A stretch of DNA of 64,000 bases from positions 124,001-188,000 of the forward strand of contig NZ_JABZEE010000010.1 of assembly GCF_013387495.1 (NCBI RefSeq). The letters are read 5' to 3'. Positions 32,131-40,233 of this stretch are shown piece by piece; the first letter of the stretch is position 1; the number at the start of each line of letters is the position of its first letter. A program made the translations under genes and the position numbers. The notes below the pieces were generated by a model. That model saw nothing but the letters and a program-made list of their open reading frames with translations. It searched no databases and was not told the origin of the DNA. This stretch comes from Streptomyces sp. PKU-EA00015 (GTDB lineage Bacteria; Actinomycetota; Actinomycetes; Streptomycetales; Streptomycetaceae).

Positions 32131-33108
32131 GTGTCGTCGATCGCCCTGTCCGCCCCCGTGCTCGCACCGCGCCGCGCGTGGCTCACCGATCTGCCCGTCC
32201 TGCTCGTGGCCGTCGTCTGGGGCGCCAGCTACCTCGCGGCCAAGGGCATCACGACCACGCACACCGTCGTCGCCGTGCTGGTCCTGCGCTTCGCACTCGT
32301 CGTGCCGGTGCTCGTGGTCGCGGGCCGGCGGCGGCTGCGTGCGCTGAGCGCGGCCCAATGGCGCGGGGCCGGACTGCTGGGGCTCGTCCTGAGCGGGATC
32401 TTCCTGCTGGAGACGTACGGGGTCGTGCACACCTCGGCCACCAACGCCGGGCTCATCATCAGCCTCACCATGATCTTCACCCCGCTCGCGGAAGCGGCCG
32501 TGACGCGGCAGCGGCCCTCCCGCTCCTTCGTCGCCGCGGCCGGCGTCTCCGTCGCCGGAGTGGTGCTGCTGACCCAGGGCGGCGGCTTCACCACGCCCTC
32601 CGTCGGCGACCTGCTGATGCTGCTCGCCGCTCTCGCGCGCACCCTCCACGTCCTGGCGATGGCCAGGACGAAGGCGGTGCGGGGCGCGGACTCGCTGTCG
32701 CTGACCACCGTCCAACTGGGCGGGGCGCTCGCCGTGTTCGCCCTGCTGGCGACCGTCCCGGGTGCGGGGGACTCGCCGTGGTCCGTGGCGGTCGGCTTCG
32801 GGCCGGGGGAGTGGGCCGGCCTGCTGTTCCTGTCCCTGTTCTGCACCCTGTTCGCGTTCTTCGTGCAGATGTGGGCCGTGCGCCGCACCTCGCCGTCGCG
32901 CGTCAGCCTCCTGCTCGGCACCGAGCCGCTGTGGGCCGCGGCGGCCGGCATGGCGCTCGGCGGCGAACACCTGGGCGTGCCGGGCCTGCTGGGCGCGGCC
33001 CTGGTCCTGACGGGCACGACGTGGGGCCGCCGCGCGGCGGACGGCGGCGGCACGGCGCCCGCGGCGGCCCGCGGCCGCACGCCGGCTGGAGACGCTCGCC
33101 GAGCATGA
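32131..33108 (+). CDS. EamA/DMT-family transporter
   Basis: A 325-residue membrane protein from GTG at 32131. About ten membrane helices form two EamA repeats: the first begins DLPVLLVAVVWGASYLAAKG, the second after residue ~160 (LLMLLAALARTLHVLAMART), ending in PLWAAAAGMALGGEHLGVPG and LLGAALVLTG. DMT proteins export amino acids or small metabolites. The final ~25 residues (AAARGRTPAGDARRA) are translated out of frame from a luxR remnant, so the present C-terminus may be a by-product of a deletion. The core fold is complete, so the protein should be functional. Confidence 0.88.
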   Translation: MSSIALSAPVLAPRRAWLTDLPVLLVAVVWGASYLAAKGITTTHTVVAVLVLRFALVVPVLVVAGRRRLRALSAAQWRGAGLLGLVLSGIFLLETYGVVHTSATNAGLIISLTMIFTPLAEAAVTRQRPSRSFVAAAGVSVAGVVLLTQGGGFTTPSVGDLLMLLAALARTLHVLAMARTKAVRGADSLSLTTVQLGGALAVFALLATVPGAGDSPWSVAVGFGPGEWAGLLFLSLFCTLFAFFVQMWAVRRTSPSRVSLLLGTEPLWAAAAGMALGGEHLGVPGLLGAALVLTGTTWGRRAADGGGTAPAAARGRTPAGDARRA

Positions 33109-33308
33109 ACGGGAGGCGGCGGTCGGCGTCGGAAGGGGCTGCTCGAACGCCGACATCGAGTCGACGCTGTACACGAGCGTTCCGACGGTCAAGACCCATG
33201 TGCCGACGCATTCTCGCCGAGCCGGGGCTCAACGACCCTGTCCGGATCGCGCTGTCGGCCCATGACGCCGGACTTCTGGACGAGGACGGTCCGCAGAAGT
33301 CGCCGTAG
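33083..33308 (+). pseudogene. C-terminal remnant of a LuxR-type response regulator
   Basis: One frame reads RLETLAEHEREAAVGVGRGC then SNADIESTLYTSVPTVKTHV, a LuxR helix-turn-helix. After a frameshift near 33200 another frame reads RRILAEPGLNDPVRIALSAH then DAGLLDEDG to the stop at 33308, the usual end of NarL-type regulators. The receiver domain is gone. It overlaps the last 26 bases of the EamA gene in another frame. Confidence 0.7.
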
Positions 33309-33317
33309 GCTGGGCGA

Positions 33318-34493
33318 ATGACGATCGTCGATCTCGCCGAGTTCGGTGCGGACTTCACGGCGGACCCTTATCCCTACTATGCGCGACTGCGTGAGGCGGG
33401 GCCCGTTCATCAGGTGCGGGGCGCCGACGGCGGCCGGTTCTGGCTGATCGTCGGCCACGAGGAGGCACGGGCGGCGCTCGCCGACGCGCGGCTGTCCAAG
33501 GCGCCGGCCACGGTCGGCGTGACCATGCTCGACGAAGAGGTCGTCGGCCCCAACCTGCTGGTGCTCGACCCGCCCGACCACACCCGGCTGCGCAAGCTCG
33601 TCGCACGCGAGTTCACCGGCCGGCGCGTGGAGGCGCTGCGCCCGAGGATCCAGCAGATCACCGACGAACTGATCGACGCGATGCTGCCGGCGGGCCGCGG
33701 CGACCTGGTCGACGCGCTCGCCTTCCCGCTGCCCATCATCGTCATCTGCGAGCTGCTCGGCATCCCGGCCGCCGACCGCGACGACTTCCGCAAGTGGTCC
33801 AACGCGATCGTCGCCCCCACCAGCGCCGAGAGCGAGTCGGACGCGGTGCACCGGCTGCGCGGCTACCTGGACGAGCTGATCGAGGACAAGCGCTGCGCCG
33901 GTCCCGCGGACGACCTGCTCTCCGCCCTGCTGTGCACCCGCGCCACGGACGACGACCGCCTCTCCGCCGCCGAACTGCGCGCGCTGGCCTATCTGTTGCT
34001 CATCGCCGGACACGAGACCACGGTCAACCTCATCTCCAACGGTATGCGCGCGCTGCTCACCCATCCCGACCAGCTCGCCGCGCTGCGGGCCGACTTCTCG
34101 CTCCTCGACGGCGCCGTGGAGGAGATGCTGCGCTACGACGGCCCGGTGGAGAACGCCACCGTCCGCTTCAGCGTCGCCCCCGTCCCGTACGGCGACACCG
34201 TCATCCCGCCCGGCGAGATGGTCCTCGTGGGCCTCGCCGCCGGCGACCGGGACCCGGCCCGCTATCCCGAGCCGGACCGCTTCGACATCCGCCGCGACAC
34301 CCGGGGCCATCTGGCCTTCGGCCACGGCATCCACTTCTGCCTGGGCGCGCCGCTGGCCCGGCTGGAGGCCCGTGTCGCCGTCCGCTCGCTGCTGGAGCGC
34401 TGCCCGGCTCTCGCCCTCGACGAGTCCTCCGCGTACGAGTGGCTCCCCGGCCTCCTGATGCGCGGCGTCCGCCACCTGCCGGTGCGCTGGTAG
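33318..34493 (+). CDS. cytochrome P450 (CYP107/105-like), tandem copy 1
   Basis: A 391-residue P450. Motifs: ADPYPYYARLREAGPVH at the N-terminus, LDPPDHTRLRKLVAREFT in the C-helix, LAYLLLIAGHETTVNLISNG (I-helix), VEEMLRYDGPVE (ExxR), and FGHGIHFCLGAPLARLE with Cys341. It is a close paralogue of the next gene; 34251-34333 are identical over 83 bases to 35505-35587. Typical class I actinomycete CYP of secondary or xenobiotic metabolism; no ferredoxin gene nearby. It begins 9 bases after the luxR remnant. Confidence 0.94.
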   Translation: MTIVDLAEFGADFTADPYPYYARLREAGPVHQVRGADGGRFWLIVGHEEARAALADARLSKAPATVGVTMLDEEVVGPNLLVLDPPDHTRLRKLVAREFTGRRVEALRPRIQQITDELIDAMLPAGRGDLVDALAFPLPIIVICELLGIPAADRDDFRKWSNAIVAPTSAESESDAVHRLRGYLDELIEDKRCAGPADDLLSALLCTRATDDDRLSAAELRALAYLLLIAGHETTVNLISNGMRALLTHPDQLAALRADFSLLDGAVEEMLRYDGPVENATVRFSVAPVPYGDTVIPPGEMVLVGLAAGDRDPARYPEPDRFDIRRDTRGHLAFGHGIHFCLGAPLARLEARVAVRSLLERCPALALDESSAYEWLPGLLMRGVRHLPVRW

Positions 34494-34553
34494 GCCGGTG
34501 ACCGACGGGCCCGGCACCGCGCACACCCCACCTGACGATGTGAGAGGAACGCC

Positions 34554-35750
34554 GTGACCACCGAAGCCGCCACCGTTGATCTCGCCGCGCTCGGCGCGGA
34601 CTTCACCCGCGACCCCTATCCCGTCTACGCCGCGTTACGCGAGCGGGGCCCCGTCCACCGGGTCCGGCTGCCCGAGGGGCACGAGGCATGGCTCGTCGTC
34701 GGTTACGAGGCCGGGCGCGCCGTCCTCGCCGACGACGCCCTGTCCAAGGAGTGGCGCAACGCCGCCCCCGACCTCGGCGCCTCCCAGCTGTCGGCCGGCA
34801 TCACCATGCTCAGCGCCGACCCGCCCCGGCACACGCGGCTGCGGGGGCTCGTGGCGCGTGAGTTCACCATGCGGCACGTCGAGCAACTTGCCCCGCGCGT
34901 GCAGCGGATCACCGACGAACTGCTGGACCGCATGGGGCCCACGGGCAGTGCCGACCTCGTCGACGCGTTCTGCTTCCCGCTGCCCATCGCCGTCATCTGC
35001 GAACTGCTGGGCGTGCCCTTCCTCGACCAGGACTCCTTCCGGCGCTGGTCCAACACTGCTCTGGCCTCGACCGACCGTGCCGAGCGTCAGGCGGCGGCGG
35101 GGGAGCTGTCACGGTATCTGGCCGGGCTGCTCGCCGAGAAGCGCGAGAAGCCCGGCGACGACCTCCTGAGCGCGCTCATCCACCGCGCCGACGGGGACGA
35201 CGACGACCGGCTCGGCGGGGACGAGCTGATGGGCATGGCGTGGCTGCTGCTGATCGCCGGCCACGAGACGACGGTCAACCTGATCTCCAACGGCGTTCTC
35301 GCGCTGCTCACCCACCCCGAGCAACTCGCCGCGCTGCGGGCCGACTTCTCGCTGATGGACGGGGCCGTGGAGGAGATGCTGCGGTACGACGGGCCCGTGG
35401 AGACCCCGACGTACCGCTTCACCGTCGAGCCCTACGAGATCGGCGGCACGGTCATCCCCGGTGGCGGACAGCTGGTCCTGGTCGCCCTCGCGGACGCCGA
35501 CCGCGACCCGGCCCGCTATCCCGAGCCGGACCGCTTCGACATCCGCCGCGACACCCGGGGCCATCTGGCCTTCGGCCACGGCATCCATTACTGCCTGGGC
35601 GCGCCGCTGGCGCGTCTGGAGGCCCGTGTCGCCATTCGCTCGCTGCTGGAGCGCTGCCCCGACCTCACCCTCGACGCGCACCCGGCCGCGCTCGCGTGGC
35701 GCACGGGCATGCTGATCCGCGGCCCGGAATCCCTCCCGGTCCGCTGGTGA
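34554..35750 (+). CDS. cytochrome P450 (CYP107/105-like), tandem copy 2
   Basis: A 398-residue P450 from GTG at 34554 (GAGAGGA upstream). It has LIAGHETTVNLISNG, VEEMLRYDGPVE and FGHGIHYCLGAPLARLE with Cys347, matching its neighbour along the whole length but differing in the substrate-recognition loops (for example WRNAAPDLGASQLSAGITML in the B-C region). Leu28 is a TTA codon (34635-34637) where copy 1 has CTG, so only this copy should need bldA. This suggests duplication followed by divergence in both specificity and timing. Confidence 0.94.
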   Translation: MTTEAATVDLAALGADFTRDPYPVYAALRERGPVHRVRLPEGHEAWLVVGYEAGRAVLADDALSKEWRNAAPDLGASQLSAGITMLSADPPRHTRLRGLVAREFTMRHVEQLAPRVQRITDELLDRMGPTGSADLVDAFCFPLPIAVICELLGVPFLDQDSFRRWSNTALASTDRAERQAAAGELSRYLAGLLAEKREKPGDDLLSALIHRADGDDDDRLGGDELMGMAWLLLIAGHETTVNLISNGVLALLTHPEQLAALRADFSLMDGAVEEMLRYDGPVETPTYRFTVEPYEIGGTVIPGGGQLVLVALADADRDPARYPEPDRFDIRRDTRGHLAFGHGIHYCLGAPLARLEARVAIRSLLERCPDLTLDAHPAALAWRTGMLIRGPESLPVRW

Positions 35751-35752
35751 CC

Positions 35753-35772
35753 CCGGGGGCCGCTGCCCCCGG
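35753..35772 (+). terminator. terminator after the tandem P450s
   Basis: CCGGGGGC (35753-35760) pairs with GCCCCCGG (35765-35772) around loop CGCT, two bases after the P450 stop. A compact, strong hairpin. Confidence 0.7.
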
Positions 35773-36066
35773 ACCCCGCGCCTGTGCGCGACGCGCCCAT
35801 GGGGGCTCCGCCCCGAGCCGCGCACCCCGATCTCCCCCTACGCCCTTCGGGCGTGCGAGGTGCCCCCAGCGGGGCTTGATCTCGCGCAGCGTCCGCGTGG
35901 GGGCTCCGCCCCGAACCCGCGCCGGTGCCCCCAGCGCACTGATTTCGCGCCGCGAAATCCAGCCCGTCCGGGCCCCGCGTCCGCCAGACCGCAGGAGGCG
36001 CTCGAGGACACCGTGCGCAGGGCGGTACGGGGGGTCTGGGGCGAAGCCGCCGCGGGGCCGGGGGGC
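35773..36066. other. intergenic region with repeats and a 19-bp palindrome
   Basis: Between convergent genes. TGGGGGCTCCGCCCCGA occurs twice (35800-35816 and 35898-35914), each a small hairpin of the type scattered through Streptomyces genomes. GATTTCGCG-C-CGCGAAATC (35941-35959) is a perfect 9-bp inverted repeat with a single central base, unusually AT-containing for the region. No gene is seen. The hairpins may terminate transcription from both sides; the palindrome could also be a protein site. Confidence 0.6.
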
Positions 36067-37071
36067 TCAGCCCGCCGGGATCTCCTCCACCCGCACCGGC
36101 CGCCGCTCTCGCCGCGACAGCTCGCACGCCTCCGCCACCCGCAGCGCCGTCAGCGCCTCGCGCCCGTCGCAGGCGTTGTCCGCCTCGCCCTGCACCAGAC
36201 GGACGAACGCGTCCAGCTCCGCCTCGTACGCCGGGGCGAACCGCTCCAGGAAGCCCGGCCAGGGGTTGTCCACCGGCGGCAGGCCCTTCGGTTCCGTCGA
36301 GCTGATCGGCGTGCGGTCGTCCAGCCCGACCGCGACCTGGTCGAGTTCCCCGGCCAGCTCCATCCGGACGTCGTACCCCGCGCCGTTGCACCGCGTCGCG
36401 GTCGCCGTCGCCAGCGTCCCGTCGTCCAGCGTGAGCAGCGCCGCCGCGGTGTCCACGTCGCCCGCCTCGCGGAACATCGCCGGCCCCGCGTCCGACCCCG
36501 CCGCGTACACCTCGACGATCTCGCGGCCCGTCACCCAGCGCAGGATGTCGAAGTCGTGGACGAGGCAGTCCCGGAACAGCCCGCCGGACAGCGGCAGGTA
36601 CGCGGCCGGCGGCGGCGCCGGGTCGGAGGTGATGGCCCGTACGGTGTGCAGCCGGCCGAGTCGGCCCGAGCGCACCAGCTCACGGGCCGCCGTGTAGCCC
36701 GCGTCGAAGCGGCGCATGAAGCCGAGCTGCAGCTCCGTGCCCGCCTCCTCCACCGCGCGCAGCGCCGCGAGCGTCCCCGGCAGGTCCAGGGCGATCGGCT
36801 TCTCGCAGAAGGCGGGGAGCCCCGCACGCGCCGCGCGGGCGATCAGATCCGCGTGCGCGGCGGTGGCCGACGCGATCACCACCGCGTCCACGCCCCAGGT
36901 GAAGACTTCGTCGGCGCTGGGCGCCGCGGTGGCGCCGCAGCGGTCCGCCGTCCGCACGGCACGCGCCGCGTCCGTGTCCGCCACGACCAGTGAGCCCACC
37001 TCACGATGGCGGCTCAGCACCCCCGCGTGAAAGCTGCCGATACGTCCCGTGCCGATCAGTCCGATGCGCAT
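36067..37071 (-). CDS. Gfo/Idh/MocA-family oxidoreductase (inositol 2-dehydrogenase-like)
   Basis: A 334-residue NAD(P)-dependent dehydrogenase from ATG at 37071. The Rossmann domain starts MRIGLIGTGRIGSFHAGVLS; the family motif EKPIALDLPGT and the catalytic-type CLVHDFDILRWVTG (His/Asp) follow. Length and motifs fit IolG-like inositol or sugar dehydrogenases. It is divergent from a GntR regulator, and the intergenic region has a TTTGTCC-type site that recurs before the ABC operon. It therefore probably oxidises the substrate, or a derivative, taken up by the adjacent transporter. Confidence 0.9.
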   Translation of the reverse strand: MRIGLIGTGRIGSFHAGVLSRHREVGSLVVADTDAARAVRTADRCGATAAPSADEVFTWGVDAVVIASATAAHADLIARAARAGLPAFCEKPIALDLPGTLAALRAVEEAGTELQLGFMRRFDAGYTAARELVRSGRLGRLHTVRAITSDPAPPPAAYLPLSGGLFRDCLVHDFDILRWVTGREIVEVYAAGSDAGPAMFREAGDVDTAAALLTLDDGTLATATATRCNGAGYDVRMELAGELDQVAVGLDDRTPISSTEPKGLPPVDNPWPGFLERFAPAYEAELDAFVRLVQGEADNACDGREALTALRVAEACELSRRERRPVRVEEIPAG

Positions 37072-37109
37072 GGCCCAAAAATGGAGCCGGCACCGCCGCC
37101 TGTCAAGCG

Positions 37110-37122
37110 TTTGTCCTGACAA
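37110..37122. promoter_or_regulatory. GntR-type operator candidate, site A
   Basis: TTTGTCCTGACAA contains the perfect inverted repeat TTGTC-CT-GACAA (37111-37122). It lies between the divergent Gfo/Idh and GntR genes. A closely similar 13-base element lies in reverse orientation before the ABC operon (37977-37989). Confidence 0.6.
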
Positions 37123-37172
37123 TCGAACCTCACGACTTCCCGTCAACATGGCGTGCGACTACGCTCGCCCAC

Positions 37173-37946
37173 GTGCCCAAGCAGCCCAGTCACGAGTCGG
37201 AACCGTCCCTCTCGCTCGCGTTGAGCGTGGACCGCACCAGCCCGGTCCCGCTCTACTTCCAGCTGGCGCAGCAGCTGGAAGCGGCGATCGAGAGGGGGGC
37301 GCTGACCCCCGGCACCCTGCTCGGCAACGAGATCGAACTCGCCGGCCGGCTCGGCCTGTCCCGGCCCACCGTCCGGCAGGCCATCCAGTCCCTGGTCGAC
37401 AAGGGGCTGCTGGTGCGCCGCCGGGGTGTGGGCACCCAGGTCGTGCACAGCCAGGTCAGGCGCCCGCTGGAGCTCAGCAGCCTCTACGACGACCTGGCGG
37501 CGGCCGGTCAGCGGCCGGCCACGGTCGTGCTGACCAACACCGTCGAGCCGGCGAGCGCCCAGATCGCGGCCGCGCTCGGGGTCGCCGAGGGCAGCGAGGT
37601 CCGGTTCGTCGAGCGGCTGCGCTATGCCCACGGAGAGCCGATGGCCCGGCTGCGCAATCACCTGCCCGCCGGCTTGCTGGACTGCGACACGGCCGATCTG
37701 GAGTCCACCGGGCTGTACCGGCTGATGCGCGCGGCCGGGATCACCCTGCACAGCGCCCGCCAGTCGGTGGGCGCCCGCGCGGCCGACGCGGGGGAGGCGG
37801 AGCTGCTGGGCGAGGAGGCGGGGGCGCCGCTGCTCACGATGGAGCGCACCACGTTCGACGACACGGGCCGCGCGGTCGAGTTCGGGTCGCACGTCTACCG
37901 GGCCTCGCGTTACGCCTTCGAGTTCCAGCTCCTGGTCCGCTCCTAG
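37173..37946 (+). CDS. GntR-family regulator (HutC/UTRA subfamily)
   Basis: A 257-residue regulator from GTG at 37173. The winged HTH (~25-95) has PLYFQLAQQLEAAIERGALT, then PGTLLGNEIELAGRLGLSRP, TVRQAIQSLVDKGLLVRRRG and VGTQV. The UTRA ligand domain (~110-255) has GSEVRFVERLRYAHGEPMAR and RYAFEFQLLV at the end. UTRA regulators sense sugars, amino sugars or related small molecules. It stands between the oxidoreductase and the ABC operon, with matching candidate operators on both sides, so it probably controls both. Confidence 0.92.
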   Translation: MPKQPSHESEPSLSLALSVDRTSPVPLYFQLAQQLEAAIERGALTPGTLLGNEIELAGRLGLSRPTVRQAIQSLVDKGLLVRRRGVGTQVVHSQVRRPLELSSLYDDLAAAGQRPATVVLTNTVEPASAQIAAALGVAEGSEVRFVERLRYAHGEPMARLRNHLPAGLLDCDTADLESTGLYRLMRAAGITLHSARQSVGARAADAGEAELLGEEAGAPLLTMERTTFDDTGRAVEFGSHVYRASRYAFEFQLLVRS

Positions 37947-37976
37947 AGGTGTCCGGCGCGGCACCGTCGCGTAAGA

Positions 37977-38021
37977 ATGTTCGGACAAAGTCTTGACGGG
38001 CTCGCGGGGCCACCGTAGAAA
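37977..38021 (+). promoter_or_regulatory. GntR operator candidate, site B, and promoter of the sugar ABC operon
   Basis: On the minus strand 37977-37989 reads TTTGTCCGAACAT, matching site A (TTTGTCCTGACAA) at 10 of 13 positions. Immediately after comes a good -35 TTGACG (37993-37998), a 17-base spacer and a -10-like TAGAAA (38016-38021). A regulator bound just upstream of the -35 would control the transporter. The first gene starts at 38069 with an AAGGAGG site. Confidence 0.6.
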
Positions 38022-38068
38022 CTCACCCAGCCGCAACCCGGCGGCCGGGTAAGGAGGCGGACCCCACG

Positions 38069-39064
38069 ATGCGCAGAACCCGCACGACAGCAGCTCTGCT
38101 CGCCGCGAGTGCCCTGGTCGTCGTCGCCGGATGCAGCAGTTCCGGCGGCAAGGAGGGCAACGGGAAGCCCTCGGCCGAGGGGGGCGGCGAGGCGGCGAAG
38201 ACCCCCCGGATGAAGATCGCCATGGTGACCCACTCGGGTCAGGGCGACACCTTCTGGGACATCGTCCAGAGCGGCGCGAAGGTCGCGGCCCGCAAGGACA
38301 ACGTCCAGTTCCTCTACGCGGCGAACCCGGAGGGCAAGGAGCAGGCGCAGCTGGTCCAGACGTACATCGACCAGAAGGTCGACGGCATCGTCGTCACCCT
38401 CGCCAAACCCGAGGCGATGAGCGACGTCGTCAGGAAGGCCGTCGCCGCCGGCATCCCCGTCGTCACCATCAATTCGGGCGCCGAGTTCTCCGAGGACCTC
38501 GGGACGATCGGCCACATCGGCCAGGACGAGTCGGTCGCGGGCGAGGCCGTCGGCGAGGAGCTCAACAAGCGCGGCAGGAAGAAGGCGCTCTGCGTCATCC
38601 ACGAACAGGGCAACGTCTCGCTCGAGGCGCGCTGCGCCGGTGTGAAGAAGACCTTCGAGGGCACGGTCGAGAACCTCAACGTCGAGGGCACCAACATGCC
38701 CGCCACCACCTCCTCCATCGAGGCGAAACTGCAGAGCGCCGAGGACATCGACGCCGTCGTCACCCTCGGGGCGCCCTTCGCGGCCGCCTCGGTGAAGGCC
38801 AAGGACGGCGCCGGCTCCGACGCGGAGATCAACACCTTCGACCTCAACGCCGACGTGGTGAAGTCGCTCAAGGCCAAGGAGATCGCCTTCGCCGTCGACC
38901 AGCAGCCCTACCTCCAGGGGTACCTCGCCGTCGACGGACTGTGGCTCAACAAGGTCAACCGCAACGTCGTCGGCGGCGGCAAGCCCGTCCTGACCGGTCC
39001 CGCGCTCGTCACCGAGAAGGACGTCCCGGCGCTGGAGAAGCTCACCGCAGACGGCACCCGATGA
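38069..39064 (+). CDS. sugar ABC transporter substrate-binding lipoprotein, copy 1
   Basis: A 331-residue lipoprotein with AAGGAGG upstream. The signal peptide ends in VVAGC (Cys22). It is a RbsB-like Peripla_BP_4 protein: MKIAMVTHSGQGDTFWDIVQ, DQKVDGIVVTLAKPEAMSDV, AAGIPVVTINSG, HIGQDESVAGEAVGEEL, INTFDLNADVV and FAVDQQPYLQGYLAVDGLWL. These segments match simple-sugar/cyclitol binding proteins. It is followed by a second, paralogous binding protein and then a single permease and ATPase. Confidence 0.93.
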   Translation: MRRTRTTAALLAASALVVVAGCSSSGGKEGNGKPSAEGGGEAAKTPRMKIAMVTHSGQGDTFWDIVQSGAKVAARKDNVQFLYAANPEGKEQAQLVQTYIDQKVDGIVVTLAKPEAMSDVVRKAVAAGIPVVTINSGAEFSEDLGTIGHIGQDESVAGEAVGEELNKRGRKKALCVIHEQGNVSLEARCAGVKKTFEGTVENLNVEGTNMPATTSSIEAKLQSAEDIDAVVTLGAPFAAASVKAKDGAGSDAEINTFDLNADVVKSLKAKEIAFAVDQQPYLQGYLAVDGLWLNKVNRNVVGGGKPVLTGPALVTEKDVPALEKLTADGTR

Positions 39065-39216
39065 CGCGTCCGTGTTCCGCTCCGCCGACGGCCGCGGCGC
39101 ACCCGATGCGGGTCCGCCGACCAGGCGTGACACATACTTGGGCGGCCGGGTCAGGTCGTTTCGGCCCCCGGCCGCACAGGGCAGCACAGCGAGTACGGCA
39201 AGAAGGGCACGGCGTC

Positions 39217-40233
39217 GTGGCACGGGCAAGGACAGGGGTACGCGCACTGGGCGCGGTGCTCGCAGCGGTACTCGGAGCGACCCTGGTCGGGTGCAGCAGC
39301 ACCGGCGGCAAGCGCGCCGAGGACGCCCGCAAGGCCGCGCAGAACGCCCGCGGCAAGGCCGCGGTCACGACCCCGCGCTGGACCTTCGCCATGGTGACCC
39401 ACTCGGGCGACGGCGACACGTTCTGGGACATCGTCCAGAACGGAGCCGAGGAAGCGGCCGCCAAGGACAACATCGACTTCCTCTACGCCCACAGCGACGA
39501 GGGCCAGCAGCAGGCGCAGCTCGTCGACTCGTACATCTCCAAGAAGGTCGACGCGCTGATCGTCACCCTCGCCAAGCCCGACGCCATGAAGGGGGCCGTC
39601 GCCAAGGCCCGCAAGGCCGGCATCCCCGTGATCACGGTGAACTCCGGATCCGAGCAGTCCAAGGCGTTCGGCGCCCTGACCCACATCGGCCAGGACGAGT
39701 CCGTCGCCGGCGAGGCCGTCGGCGAGGAACTCGACGTGCGCGGGAAGAAGAAGGCGCTGTGCGTCCTGCACGAGCAGGGCAACGTCGGTCACGAGCAGCG
39801 CTGCGCAGGGGCGGCGAAGACCTTCGGCGGCCGGATGCAGAACCTGTACGTCGACGGCACCAACATGCCCGACGTCCAGGCGTCCGTCGAGGCCAAGCTG
39901 CAGGCCGACCGGTCCATCGACGCGGTCGTCACCCTCGGCGCGCCGTTCGCCGACGCCGCGGTCCAGGCGAGGAAGAGCGCCGGGTCCGAGGCCGAGATCG
40001 ACACCTTCGACCTCAACTCCAAGGTCGCGGCCGGCCTTGAGGACGGCAGCCTCGGCTTCGCGGTGGACCAGCAGCCCTACCTCCAGGGCTACGAGGCCGT
40101 CGACCTGCTGTGGCTGTACAAGTACAACGCCGACGTCCTCGGCGGCGGCCGGCCGGTGCTGACAGGACCGCAGATCATCACCCGGAAGGACGCCGCCGAG
40201 CTCGCGGAATACACGGATCGGGGGACCCGATGA
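39217..40233 (+). CDS. sugar ABC transporter substrate-binding lipoprotein, copy 2
   Basis: A 338-residue lipoprotein from GTG at 39217 (AAGAAGGG upstream), signal peptide ending LVGC. Paralogous to copy 1 throughout: FAMVTHSGDGDTFWDIVQNG, SKKVDALIVTLAKPDAMKG, GIPVITVNSGSEQSKAFG, HIGQDESVAGEAVGEELDV and GFAVDQQPYLQGYEAVDLLW. Differences cluster in loops next to conserved segments. The stop overlaps the permease start by 4 bases, so copy 2 is the one translationally coupled to the transporter. Copy 1 has a 152-base gap before this gene. Confidence 0.93.
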   Translation: MARARTGVRALGAVLAAVLGATLVGCSSTGGKRAEDARKAAQNARGKAAVTTPRWTFAMVTHSGDGDTFWDIVQNGAEEAAAKDNIDFLYAHSDEGQQQAQLVDSYISKKVDALIVTLAKPDAMKGAVAKARKAGIPVITVNSGSEQSKAFGALTHIGQDESVAGEAVGEELDVRGKKKALCVLHEQGNVGHEQRCAGAAKTFGGRMQNLYVDGTNMPDVQASVEAKLQADRSIDAVVTLGAPFADAAVQARKSAGSEAEIDTFDLNSKVAAGLEDGSLGFAVDQQPYLQGYEAVDLLWLYKYNADVLGGGRPVLTGPQIITRKDAAELAEYTDRGTR

